In this document: positions 24,352-32,855 of the stretch, one piece after another
How the letters are laid out: the number at the start of each line of letters is the position of its first letter
Numbering within the stretch: the first letter of the stretch is position 1
Source: Silvibacterium acidisoli
GTDB taxonomy: Bacteria; Acidobacteriota; Terriglobia; Terriglobales; Acidobacteriaceae
Direction: 5' to 3'
NCBI GenBank assembly: GCA_022870745.1
Contig: CP085323.1
Span: 3,410,001-3,474,000, forward strand
Length of the DNA stretch: 64,000 bases
Position numbers and translations under genes: made by a program
The notes under the pieces: generated by a model
Seen by the model: only the letters and a program-made list of their open reading frames with translations
What the model was told of the DNA's origin: nothing
Database searches by the model: none

Positions 24352-27033
24352 ATGCGCTTGGTTTCAGCAGTAAGTCATCCGATTCGATCAGTCGCTACTG
24401 AAGTTGCGGCAAATCACGACTCTTATCCCGCGATATCGCCTGCGGCGCAGTGCATGCCTGGCCGCGGCCGTGTGAAGGCAAGCCTGGCGGCGATGGTGTT
24501 CTCGCTCTGCCTGCTCTCGCCTGGGCTTTTCATGACAGGTTGCAGTGGCTCGAAGACCACTTCAACCACTTCAGCTGCCACAACCCTTCCTGTGTTGCAG
24601 ATCGCGCTTCCTGACACCGCATCGGTCATGGCGGGCGCTACCACCACCGTCACGTCAGAGGTCCTGCCGGCAAACGCGACCAACCCGGCCCTGAGTTGGA
24701 AGTCGAGTAATACGGCTGTGGCCACGGTCAACTCAACCGGCGTGGTGACGGGCGTATCGACCGGCACGGCACAGATCACAGCGGTCTCGACCGACGGATC
24801 GAATATCACCTCGAACACCTGTACGGTTACGGTCACGCCGGGGAACGTCTCTGTAACGTCGATTGCGATTCCCTCTTCCGCATCGGTCGTTGTGGGTGCT
24901 ACCACCACCGTGACGGCGACGGTTCTGCCCTCGGACGCGACCAATCCGGCAGTAAGCTGGCAATCGAGCAATACGGCCGTGGCCACGGTCAACTCTACCG
25001 GTGTGGTAACGGCTGTATCGACCGGCACGGCGCAGATCACAGCGGCTTCGACCGACGGGTCGAACATCACTTCGAACATCGATGCCGTGACAGTGACGTC
25101 GGTACCGAGCGTTTCCGTGACGGGAACGACTCCGATCCCCGGTGCAACGGCCACGCTCTATTCCACCGGAAGCACCGGATACGGCGCGGCTGCAACCGTG
25201 CTGGGCACCGCGACCGCGGATGACAATGGAAACTTCGCCATCCCCGCAAGCGTCTGCTCTGCGGGAAGCCAGGTATATGTAACCGCGACAGATGTAAATA
25301 ATCCCAATACTCTGTTGCTGGCCGCCATCGGCAGCTGCTCTACTCTCGCAGCCAACAACGCGGTCGTCGTAAATGAAGCGACCACTGTGGCCGCTGCCTA
25401 CGCCCTGCGGCCATTCATCGCCATCGCCGGTGGAGCGGTCAACATCGGAGCGCCAGCGGTCAACAACAGCAGCACACCTGCATGCACTGGCACTGGATCC
25501 TCCATGACCTGCACCGCCAGCGGCCTGGCGCACGCGTTTCTCAATGCGCTCTCCCTGGTGAACTCCGCTGCCGCGTCAGCACCGGCAGGAACGGTCTACA
25601 CCACGTCGCCGTACAACGGCAGCGCAAGCATTCCCACTGCGCTGGTGAACAGCCTGGCGGATGCGACGAACGCCTGCACAAGCAGCAGTTCCTCCTGCGC
25701 CAGTCTCTTCACCGCTGCGACGCCTCCTGGCGGCTCCGCGCCTACTAACACGCTCCAGGCGCTCATGAACATCGCGCAGTATCCGTCGCAGAACGTCGCG
25801 AGCATCTACAGCCTGGCGTCGTCCGTTTCGGTCTATTCTCCGGCCTTGACCGCTGCGCCTCCCGATTGGACGTTAGCTGTCGTGTACTCGGGCATCACCG
25901 CCAATGGCACGCCGACTCCATTCGAGAATGTCCGAATGCTCGCACTGGATGCGGCAGATAATGTGTACGCGGTCGCTGCGGGAGCTACAGACACCACCGT
26001 GACGGGCATGAGCTCAAACGGCGTGGGAAGCTTCGTCTACACCGATACGACTTATATATCCTCACGGATTCTTGTCGCCGATGCCATCGGCAATCTCTTC
26101 TTCACCAACTACGTCACCGCGGCGACAGACGACGCTCTTGTCGAGGTTTCAAATAAGGGTGTCTTCGAAAACGCCATCGTCATCGGCTCGCCGTACTCTG
26201 CGTTCGGAGCAGCAGTCGACAAATACAACAACGTATATGTTGCGAGCGAGATCACTGCTTCTAAGAAGTCTCCAGTGTTCGTCATTCCTGCCGGAAGCAC
26301 GACAGCAACAGCTGCAATGGCAGGAGGAAGCCAGGCAGCCTTGGGCTCGTACCCGCACGCCTTGGCCGTCGATCCATTCGGCGACGTGTGGGCTGCGGCC
26401 GACACCACCGGGGTCACCTCCGTCACGCTCATCTCCGATGCACCCGATGGCGCATCGACACCTTCATTCAGCTCAGCCGCCAGTGTGACGGAGAGCTCTA
26501 CGCTGAGCAATGGTTATGACGTAACCTTCGACTCCTCGGGCAATGCGTGGGTCGGTAGCTATACAACGCTGTTCGAGGTACCCGTTACCGCCAGTTCGCA
26601 GGCGGGTTCAACTGTTACGCCGGCAGTCGTTGCGTCCACTCCTTCGCAGCAGCTCCCCATCACAGGCTTGAAGGGCGATGGGACCACGGCTACGTCGGGG
26701 GCGATCACCAACATCAAGACGGATGGAGCCAACAATATATTCCTGCCCGACTACAACCAGGAATATCTCTGGCGTTTCATGCCAGCCATGTCCGGCGGCA
26801 CGTTTGTCGCGCTCCGGCCTTGTGCTGCGCCAAACAGCCAGACCACATGCAACGCCGGAACGACTGCCGGAACCTATCCCGCTCTCTACACGCCGGAAGA
26901 TGCGGTAGTGGACGCAACGGGTGCTGTCTGGGTACCGAACTACACCAGCAAGTCGATAACCCAGGTGTTCGGTGTAGCTGCCCCAGCGTGGCCCCAGATC
27001 TCCTATGGTCATCCGGGTGTCAGCCCGCAGTAA
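24352..27033 (+). CDS. Lipoprotein with two Big_2 Ig-like repeats and a propeller domain
   Basis: An 893-residue surface lipoprotein candidate. A hydrophobic stretch ends in the lipobox LFMTGC (Cys64). Two bacterial Ig-like (Big_2) domains follow as an 87-residue tandem repeat (about 82-255) in which SSNTAVATVNSTGVVT is repeated exactly. A carboxypeptidase-regulatory-like part follows, then a C-terminal half with seven copies of a D-x2-G-N-h motif (ALDAADNVYAV, VADAIGNLFFT, AVDKYNNVYVA, AVDPFGDVWAA, TFDSSGNAWVG, KTDGANNIFLP, VVDATGAVWVP), the mark of an NHL-like seven-bladed propeller. The start with AAGGGAAGG before it gives an unusually long 63-residue leader; an internal Met at 24453 would give a normal one. 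It closes the receptor-GH95-phosphatase cluster and is followed by a terminator. Confidence 0.8.
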   Translation: MRLVSAVSHPIRSVATEVAANHDSYPAISPAAQCMPGRGRVKASLAAMVFSLCLLSPGLFMTGCSGSKTTSTTSAATTLPVLQIALPDTASVMAGATTTVTSEVLPANATNPALSWKSSNTAVATVNSTGVVTGVSTGTAQITAVSTDGSNITSNTCTVTVTPGNVSVTSIAIPSSASVVVGATTTVTATVLPSDATNPAVSWQSSNTAVATVNSTGVVTAVSTGTAQITAASTDGSNITSNIDAVTVTSVPSVSVTGTTPIPGATATLYSTGSTGYGAAATVLGTATADDNGNFAIPASVCSAGSQVYVTATDVNNPNTLLLAAIGSCSTLAANNAVVVNEATTVAAAYALRPFIAIAGGAVNIGAPAVNNSSTPACTGTGSSMTCTASGLAHAFLNALSLVNSAAASAPAGTVYTTSPYNGSASIPTALVNSLADATNACTSSSSSCASLFTAATPPGGSAPTNTLQALMNIAQYPSQNVASIYSLASSVSVYSPALTAAPPDWTLAVVYSGITANGTPTPFENVRMLALDAADNVYAVAAGATDTTVTGMSSNGVGSFVYTDTTYISSRILVADAIGNLFFTNYVTAATDDALVEVSNKGVFENAIVIGSPYSAFGAAVDKYNNVYVASEITASKKSPVFVIPAGSTTATAAMAGGSQAALGSYPHALAVDPFGDVWAAADTTGVTSVTLISDAPDGASTPSFSSAASVTESSTLSNGYDVTFDSSGNAWVGSYTTLFEVPVTASSQAGSTVTPAVVASTPSQQLPITGLKGDGTTATSGAITNIKTDGANNIFLPDYNQEYLWRFMPAMSGGTFVALRPCAAPNSQTTCNAGTTAGTYPALYTPEDAVVDATGAVWVPNYTSKSITQVFGVAAPAWPQISYGHPGVSPQ
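24595..25116 (+). repeat. 261-bp tandem duplication encoding the Big_2 domains
   Basis: Two adjacent 261-base units (boundaries approximate) encode the Ig-like domains. The stretch at 24706-24816 recurs at 24967-25077 with scattered, mostly third-position changes, which points to a fairly recent in-frame duplication. Confidence 0.75.
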
Positions 27034-27051
27034 CTAAGGAGTTGGATCAGA

Positions 27052-27086
27052 GCGGCGGCGTGCCTTTCGCCGCCGCCTTTCTTTCT
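27052..27086 (+). terminator. Rho-independent terminator after lipoprotein gene
   Basis: Nine-base GC stem (GCGGCGGCG / CGCCGCCGC) with a 7-base loop, followed by CTTTCTTTCT, 18 bases after the stop codon. It closes the rightward cluster that starts with the Oar-like receptor. Confidence 0.85.
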
Positions 27087-27168
27087 GGACACGGCACAAA
27101 CCGCAATGCCAGGAAAAACAAAAACGGAAGCCGTCAGCACGCTTCTTAGTGCAGCGAGCATGCAGGAG

Positions 27169-27189
27169 AGGGGACCTGGTTGGTCCCCT
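27169..27189 (+). terminator. Second hairpin terminator candidate
   Basis: Eight-base perfect stem (AGGGGACC / GGTCCCCT) with a 5-base loop followed by TCCTTATT. It may back up the terminator at 27052. Confidence 0.5.
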
Positions 27190-27347
27190 TCCTTATTGAA
27201 TGTCTTTTGGTGGGCGTGGGGTCATTACGTGCGCTTAAGGGCTCGGACGTAGGCAGGCCGAGATGCGTAGTCGAAGAATGTACCCAACACGACAGGAAAT
27301 CCGTGCTCTTTGGCCCGGACAGGCGAGAATGTTACGGCTTGCAGCGC

Positions 27348-27386
27348 CATTTGCATGTGCCTGAAGTTAGCAGGCACATGCAAATG
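27348..27386 (-). terminator. 16-bp perfect inverted repeat downstream of GH71/99-like gene
   Basis: Perfect 16-base arms (CATTTGCATGTGCCTG and its complement) with a 7-base loop, 19 bases beyond the stop of the leftward gene. There is no T-run, so it may stabilise the 3' end or terminate weakly. Confidence 0.5.
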
Positions 27387-27404
27387 ATCTGGAAGATAGA
27401 TCGG

Positions 27405-28970
27405 CTAATTGGCGTACGTGATGGGCGACGACATCCGGTTTAAGATGCTGTTCTTGCCGACCATCCGTACGTAGATTTGATAAGAGCCGGAGGGCAGATC
27501 GAGCGTATAGCTGCCGGTTGCTGCTGCGGCCGGGCTGGCCAGCAATGTCATGGTCGAGCCTCCGTCAGAGCTCTCGTAAATTTCTACGTGCGAGACGGTC
27601 GAAAGACTAGCCATGCTGCTGTTCGTCGGGTTCAGGTTCCAGGTAAGCGTGCTGCCGCTGATCGAGCCGGAGGTCGTATAGCAGTTGTCGATGCCGCTCT
27701 CGATCTCGGTGCCTTCGTTGTAATCATTCCATGTATCGACCTCGAGAAACGGCAGTGGGCTACCGGTGAAATATCCGTTGCTCGCCGTCAGGGAATTCAG
27801 CCACGTTTGGCCGCATGCCTGGTCCATGATGCGATTGGCGCCCCACTGCGATTGCGCATCGTTGAAGCCCTTGAAGCCAGCGCCCCAGACCATGTCCGAA
27901 GAGAAGTTCTGAGCTGTCTGATAGAAGTAGTCGAGCGAGGTCGTATTCGAAGCCGGGCTGATGTTGTAGACGAACTGATTGGTGGCGCCGCCTGAATCGG
28001 GCTCGATCCAGTAATAGGAACCCGATGCAGCTTCATGCGAGAAGCCGCCGGCATTTTCGAAGATGATGACGGGAACTCCGTTGTCAGCGTTGTAGGGCGC
28101 GGAGCCGCAGTTAGAGCCGAGGTTGCTGTTCCAGTCCGCGATCTGCGCCCACACATCCGCCCAGGACGGAGCCGCACCCGTGGCAGGGATGGGTGTGCCG
28201 CTTTCATAAGGAAAGACCTGCACTACTGGATGACCGTTCCACTTCTGATAGGCATTGTTGCCCCAGTGGTAGCCGTTCATGTAGCACATATCGTTGCGAA
28301 GGTGCTGCACGACACAGGTCTCGTAGGTGGTTGGCGAATCGCTGGTGGGGCAGGCCGCGCCGCTGGTGCCTGGTGCGCCGGTCGAGGTTACGCTGTAGTT
28401 CACGTCCGGCCCATCGTCCATGATCAGGTACATCGCGGAGCACTGTTGCGGGCCGGTGCAATGATTCTGATCGACGTAGCTCTGGAAGGCTAACGTGGCC
28501 TGGTCTTCGGATGTTCCAGGGCCTTCCCACGTCATGACTGCGCCGTCAATGTGGCGGTTGATCAGATCCTGCGCCTGAGCAGCCACGGTGTTTGCATTGT
28601 TCGAGGTGTAGCCGGTCACTACGTTGTTATCGCAGTACTGGACGCCGTTTGTAGTCGTCACATTGTTTGTGCAGAAGCCGAGCATGAAGTTGGCGAAGAT
28701 TTTCGTCTCGGCACCATTGGTCAGATACTGGTGGAGATCTTCGTCGGATACATTGCCTGCCGGGCGATCGTAGAGTTGCGTAGCGACTCCAGAAGCGCTG
28801 TCGGTTTGTCCGCTGTAGGCCGCCTGGCACCGCGTCGGCAGCGGCGAACTCGCCGGACATGCAGCGGTGTTATTTCCGGTGAGTGAGGTGATGGACGTTT
28901 GGGCGACCGCTCCTAAAGAGCAGCAGAGCAGTACGGCGAATATGAAGCTGGGGAGGGCTATGCGTTTCAT
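27405..28970 (-). CDS. Exported GH71/GH99-like hydrolase
   Basis: A 521-residue exported protein. Residues 1-23 form a signal peptide (PSFIFAVLLCCSLGAVAQ). The body looks like a (beta/alpha)8 glycoside hydrolase of the GH71/GH99-like group: IFANFMLGFC, IDGAVMTWEGPG, MYLIMDDGPD and, near residue 410, FLEVDTWNDYNEGTEIE, which fits the W-N-D/E-x-x-E-G-T block of those families. Known members cleave alpha-1,3-glucan or alpha-mannosides. Several cysteine pairs suggest disulfides. A C-terminal beta-sandwich (about 430-510, VSHVEIYESSDGGSTM) is likely accessory. GAGGAA precedes the ATG. It starts 27 bases after the second Oar-like receptor and is probably co-transcribed with it. Confidence 0.65.
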   Translation of the reverse strand: MKRIALPSFIFAVLLCCSLGAVAQTSITSLTGNNTAACPASSPLPTRCQAAYSGQTDSASGVATQLYDRPAGNVSDEDLHQYLTNGAETKIFANFMLGFCTNNVTTTNGVQYCDNNVVTGYTSNNANTVAAQAQDLINRHIDGAVMTWEGPGTSEDQATLAFQSYVDQNHCTGPQQCSAMYLIMDDGPDVNYSVTSTGAPGTSGAACPTSDSPTTYETCVVQHLRNDMCYMNGYHWGNNAYQKWNGHPVVQVFPYESGTPIPATGAAPSWADVWAQIADWNSNLGSNCGSAPYNADNGVPVIIFENAGGFSHEAASGSYYWIEPDSGGATNQFVYNISPASNTTSLDYFYQTAQNFSSDMVWGAGFKGFNDAQSQWGANRIMDQACGQTWLNSLTASNGYFTGSPLPFLEVDTWNDYNEGTEIESGIDNCYTTSGSISGSTLTWNLNPTNSSMASLSTVSHVEIYESSDGGSTMTLLASPAAAATGSYTLDLPSGSYQIYVRMVGKNSILNRMSSPITYAN

Positions 28971-28997
28971 CGTGTTCCTCGGTGTTCCGTGGCCCGG

Positions 28998-31900
28998 TTA
29001 GAAGTTGAAGGTTCCCATGATCTGTCCCTGGCGATTGCCGCCGGAGAACGCGCTGTTGATCAGGCCGAAGTTGGATGCCGTGACGCTGGTACTGGGGAAT
29101 GGCACCTGGGTGCGGTTGAATACGTTGAAGTAATCCACGCGCACAGCGAACGAACTGCTATCCGTGATGCGAAATGCTTTCTTGGCGCTGAGGTTTTCGA
29201 CTGGATACCATGGACCGCGTACAGAGTTGTAGGCGCGGTTAGCGTTGCCCAGCACATATTCACTTCCGGTGTTGGTCCATGCGCCGGTGCTGAAGAGCAG
29301 TGGTGCAGGGCCTTTGTGTTCGAAGTAGCGCGTGACCTGGCCGTAATTGCCCGACCAGAGTTTGACGCCGCTGTTGAAGTTCGGCCGGTTGACTCCGTTC
29401 AGAAAGCCTTCGCCGCCCTGCGTGATTTGCAGTGGCTGCGAGTTGTTGTAGGTGAGGATGCCTGAGACCTGCCAGCCGCCGAGCCAGGTAGCAGCCGCCC
29501 CCGAGTTCAACCAGTGCTGCCCTCTGCCGAAGGGAAGCTGATAGATCGCCGCCAGCTTCGACTCGAAAGAGCCCGTCGTGTCTTCGGCCCATTCGGGCTT
29601 CTGGTTGTACTTGTTCACCACGGTGGTCATGTTGTCGTAGAGCTGGGGCAGCTCGATCGATGCGAGAAAGTTGAGATTGTTTGACATGTGCCGGTCAGCC
29701 TGGATCTGCAGTGCGTTGAAGTGCGAGCTAGCTGCCTGGTCGAAGACACGCGATACGTTCGAGTATTGAGGGAAGGGTTTGAGTGTCTGGTAGACGGTTG
29801 CTCCTCCGCCGAACTGGCCTGCGAAGGCCGCGTAGGGTGCGGAGAATCCAGCCGCTGCTGCGGCTGCGGATCCGATGTTCTGGGTAAGAAGCGAGCCGTA
29901 GCGCAACACCGAAGGGTAGGGTTGGCTAATGGGGTTGATGTTGTAGCCCGTAAGGTGGGAGTCGCGGTTGGCAGTGTAATCGACGGTTACAACGGTCTTC
30001 CAGCCGACCTGACGCTGCACGCTGAAGCTCCACGATTGCAGGTGAGGAGCGCCACCGTTTTTATCGCGGTCGAGATAGCTGATGGTCTGCGCAACGCCCA
30101 GACCAGGGTTGAAAGGTGTTGGCGAAACAAGCGGCAGGGGATTGACTGCGCCGGTGGATGGATTGGTCCACTGGCCATAGCCGGGCACATAGCCGCCCGT
30201 GCCATTGACCGCATAGCTGCCTCCCAGCAGCCCTGCCAGGCTTACGGCTGGATAGGTTCCGTTGATCTCGCCTTCAAGATAAGCGCTGCCATAGCCGAGA
30301 TAATCGATGTAGTATCCGGCCTGAATGACTGTCCTGCTATCGGGGTTATAAGCGAAGCCGAGATGCGGGCCAAAGTTTGTCCAGTGGATGTTCACCCGAT
30401 TGAAGCCCGCGCAGTCCGGGCAATCTCCGAACTGCGTTGCTGCGCCAGCCAGGCCGCCTGCAGCGGGATTGGCGGTGCCGGGCGCAAGAAAGACATCGTT
30501 GTTGGTGAGCATGCTGTAGGGCACCATCACGTCCCAGCGCAGCCCGGCATTCAACGTAAGTTTTTTGGTGGCCTTGAAGTCATCCTGCACGTAAGCAGAG
30601 AACGATTGCGTATGGAAGGCTGCCTCGGTGCTCGACGTGCGATTTGCCGAGTCGACCAGTCCCAGCAGAAAGCTTGCGAACGAACTGCCGTCAGTGGAGA
30701 AGTTCGGGTTCGTCGTGTCGGGAATGGAGGTTTCCGCCTGGCTGAAGTTAAAACGGCCACTGCTGTTGTTCGCGATGCTGTTGGAGGAAAAGTGGTGGTA
30801 CTCGCCACCAATGTTCAGCGTGTGACGGCCCTTGTTCCAGAGCCAGTTGTTGAACAGGTTCCAGCCAACGTTCGACACATAGTTCTGCACCAGCTCGCCG
30901 TTGCTGTTGCCGAAGCCGGTCGGCGCATTCTCACCGTTGAAGCTGATGTAGGGCATGGTCTTGCTGCCCTCCACTCCGGCAAAGTTTACGTTGTCGTTGT
31001 CGGTGGTGTAGTTCTGCATCTTGTTCTGCGCGGCGAAACCGGCAGTCATGACGAGGCTGGGGGATAGTGTTTTAGAGTAGTTCACCAGCCAGATGTTGGC
31101 GTTGTCGTAGCCCGACTGCTCACCCGACAGCGGATTCGTGGGAGCAACGATAGGAGCAGTCTCCTCTTGCACTGTGTAGTAGTGGTTGCGCCACCAGGTA
31201 AACGCGATCTCCTGCGTTTGCGTCAGGTGATGGTTCAGCGTCACCCCGTAGGCCTGGGTCTGGAAGGGAACCGAGGTCACCACCGGATTCATGTTGCCCT
31301 GCAGGCCGTAGTTTGTGCCCGCGGTGTTGGGGTTGGGAATGTATTGCAGCAGAGACTGGCTCAGCGGATCGAAGCGGTTCGGGCAGATCACGTTCAGCTT
31401 TCCATTGCACTGAAACTGCTGGCCTGTCTGCGGGTCGTAAATGGGAATGAGCTTTCCGCTGGCATTGTAAAAGCTGCTGAAGTCTCCCTGTTTCATGGAC
31501 GGTGTCGGCACCGTTCCGACTGTCGTTACACCTTGCGTCTTGTTGAAAATGTCGGCGCTTGCCAGGAAGAAGGTCTTGTCATGTCCGTTGTAGAGCCGGG
31601 GTAGTACTACGGGGCCGCCGATCGTTCCACCCCAGTCGGTCTCCTGGTCAGTCGGCGGAATCGGCTTGCCGGCGGAGTTGAAGTTCGTGGCGAAGAAGCC
31701 GTCCGAATCGAAAACGCTGTTGCGGTCGATAAAGAAGGCGTCGCCGTGCAGTTTGTTCGTACCGGTGCGCATGTTGTAAGCGATGGCGCCCTGGGTCATG
31801 CCATACTGCGCTGAAAAGGCAGAGCGAATGACGCGAAACTCATCGACCATCTCGTACGGCGGATTCGAGTTCGCCGCGGAAGCGGTGTCCATGCGCAGGC

Positions 31901-32534
31901 CGTTGTAGTAGGACGACGCGGCGTTGATCTGGTTCGACATACCGCCTTCAACCACCACGCTGCCGTACTCGCCGCTCCTCACACCCGGCGCGAGCGTGGC
32001 AAAGCTGCTGATCTGCCGGATATTTCCGTTAATCTCAATCGGCAGGTCGGCGACCTCTTCCGGCGGCAGCATGGAGTCGAGCTGCGGATCGGTGGTGTTT
32101 AGCTCAACCGCGCTGGTTGCGGCCACCTCCACGGTCTGGTTGCTCTCGCCTACGGTCAGTTGGATATTGTCCGTCGCCATCGCGCCGACTTCCACGATCA
32201 GGTGTGTCTGCTGGAACCTTTCGAAGCCTGGAGACTCGACCGTCGCGTCGTAGACACCCGGCGACAGCGTGTTCGCCGTGTAAACGCCTGCCGTCGAGGT
32301 GTCGAACCGGGTCACGACACCTGTCGCTTCATTGCGGAAGGTCAGCTTTGCCCCGCTGACCACAGCACCCGAGGGATCGGTCACGGTGCCGGTTAGTCCG
32401 GTATTGGTCTGGCCCGCCAACGGGGCATGTCCGGCGTACCAGGAGAAGAATGCGATAGACAACCCAAGCGCCAGACGCTTTCGTGCCGCTCTGCCGGTCT
32501 TTACATCGTTGCAAAAAACAACATCACAAATCAC
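28998..32534 (-). CDS. Oar-like TonB-dependent receptor
   Basis: An outer-membrane receptor of up to 1178 residues. A signal segment (about 19-42, LALGLSIAFFSWYAG to APLAGQ) precedes a carboxypeptidase-regulatory-like domain (45-125, LTGTVTDPSGAVVSGAKLTF). A plug follows, then a long barrel ending GQIMGTFNF with a terminal Phe. It differs from the receptor at 16915 in sequence and is longer. Start: the only in-frame choice before the signal segment is GTG at 32534 with GGAG about 11 bases upstream; this is uncertain. A GH71/99-like gene follows 27 bases downstream, and a membrane regulator-like gene is divergent 321 bases upstream, suggesting a dedicated uptake unit. The ligand is unknown. 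Confidence 0.88.
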   Translation of the reverse strand: MICDVVFCNDVKTGRAARKRLALGLSIAFFSWYAGHAPLAGQTNTGLTGTVTDPSGAVVSGAKLTFRNEATGVVTRFDTSTAGVYTANTLSPGVYDATVESPGFERFQQTHLIVEVGAMATDNIQLTVGESNQTVEVAATSAVELNTTDPQLDSMLPPEEVADLPIEINGNIRQISSFATLAPGVRSGEYGSVVVEGGMSNQINAASSYYNGLRMDTASAANSNPPYEMVDEFRVIRSAFSAQYGMTQGAIAYNMRTGTNKLHGDAFFIDRNSVFDSDGFFATNFNSAGKPIPPTDQETDWGGTIGGPVVLPRLYNGHDKTFFLASADIFNKTQGVTTVGTVPTPSMKQGDFSSFYNASGKLIPIYDPQTGQQFQCNGKLNVICPNRFDPLSQSLLQYIPNPNTAGTNYGLQGNMNPVVTSVPFQTQAYGVTLNHHLTQTQEIAFTWWRNHYYTVQEETAPIVAPTNPLSGEQSGYDNANIWLVNYSKTLSPSLVMTAGFAAQNKMQNYTTDNDNVNFAGVEGSKTMPYISFNGENAPTGFGNSNGELVQNYVSNVGWNLFNNWLWNKGRHTLNIGGEYHHFSSNSIANNSSGRFNFSQAETSIPDTTNPNFSTDGSSFASFLLGLVDSANRTSSTEAAFHTQSFSAYVQDDFKATKKLTLNAGLRWDVMVPYSMLTNNDVFLAPGTANPAAGGLAGAATQFGDCPDCAGFNRVNIHWTNFGPHLGFAYNPDSRTVIQAGYYIDYLGYGSAYLEGEINGTYPAVSLAGLLGGSYAVNGTGGYVPGYGQWTNPSTGAVNPLPLVSPTPFNPGLGVAQTISYLDRDKNGGAPHLQSWSFSVQRQVGWKTVVTVDYTANRDSHLTGYNINPISQPYPSVLRYGSLLTQNIGSAAAAAAGFSAPYAAFAGQFGGGATVYQTLKPFPQYSNVSRVFDQAASSHFNALQIQADRHMSNNLNFLASIELPQLYDNMTTVVNKYNQKPEWAEDTTGSFESKLAAIYQLPFGRGQHWLNSGAAATWLGGWQVSGILTYNNSQPLQITQGGEGFLNGVNRPNFNSGVKLWSGNYGQVTRYFEHKGPAPLLFSTGAWTNTGSEYVLGNANRAYNSVRGPWYPVENLSAKKAFRITDSSSFAVRVDYFNVFNRTQVPFPSTSVTASNFGLINSAFSGGNRQGQIMGTFNF

Positions 32535-32855
32535 GGTTTCACTGTCTCCGATTCATCCTGTGTTTCACGATGGACGCCTGCGTCAAGCGCCCTGAAAAGT
32601 GCATCAATTTCTGGATCGCAGTGGGAATTGCCGATCGAAATCTGGAGAGAGTGTCAGAGACGGCGATACCTTTGCCAAGGGTTTAGCTTCCGAAATCCGG
32701 GTGAAATCCGGGAGAATCACACCGGTCCGGCGCTGCAGCTTGCGTAAATCGCTCTGTGTCTGCAGGTTGTGAATCTTTTCCGTTGGAGAAAAAGGGCGCA
32801 GCAGGCTGGTGATTCACCTGCAATCGCAGCTATGTATACTCATTGACGCCGCAGG
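32535..32855. other. Divergent promoter region
   Basis: Separates the receptor gene (leftward) from the membrane-anchored regulator-like gene (rightward) and should contain both promoters. Open frames in it are continuations of antisense frames without support. No clear operator palindrome was found. Confidence 0.45.

Larger units (their letters stand above)
27034..27404. other. Intergenic region between convergent clusters
   Basis: Contains three hairpins (27052, 27169, 27348) and no supported gene. Frames at 26820-27149 and 27180-27443 have no motif or ribosome binding site. The hairpins separate the rightward lipoprotein transcript from the leftward hydrolase transcript. Confidence 0.5.

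Noticed and set aside
29688-31067. 459-codon open frame on the plus strand
   Set aside because: It is antisense to the Oar-like receptor gene. Its product has no recognisable domain or start signal.
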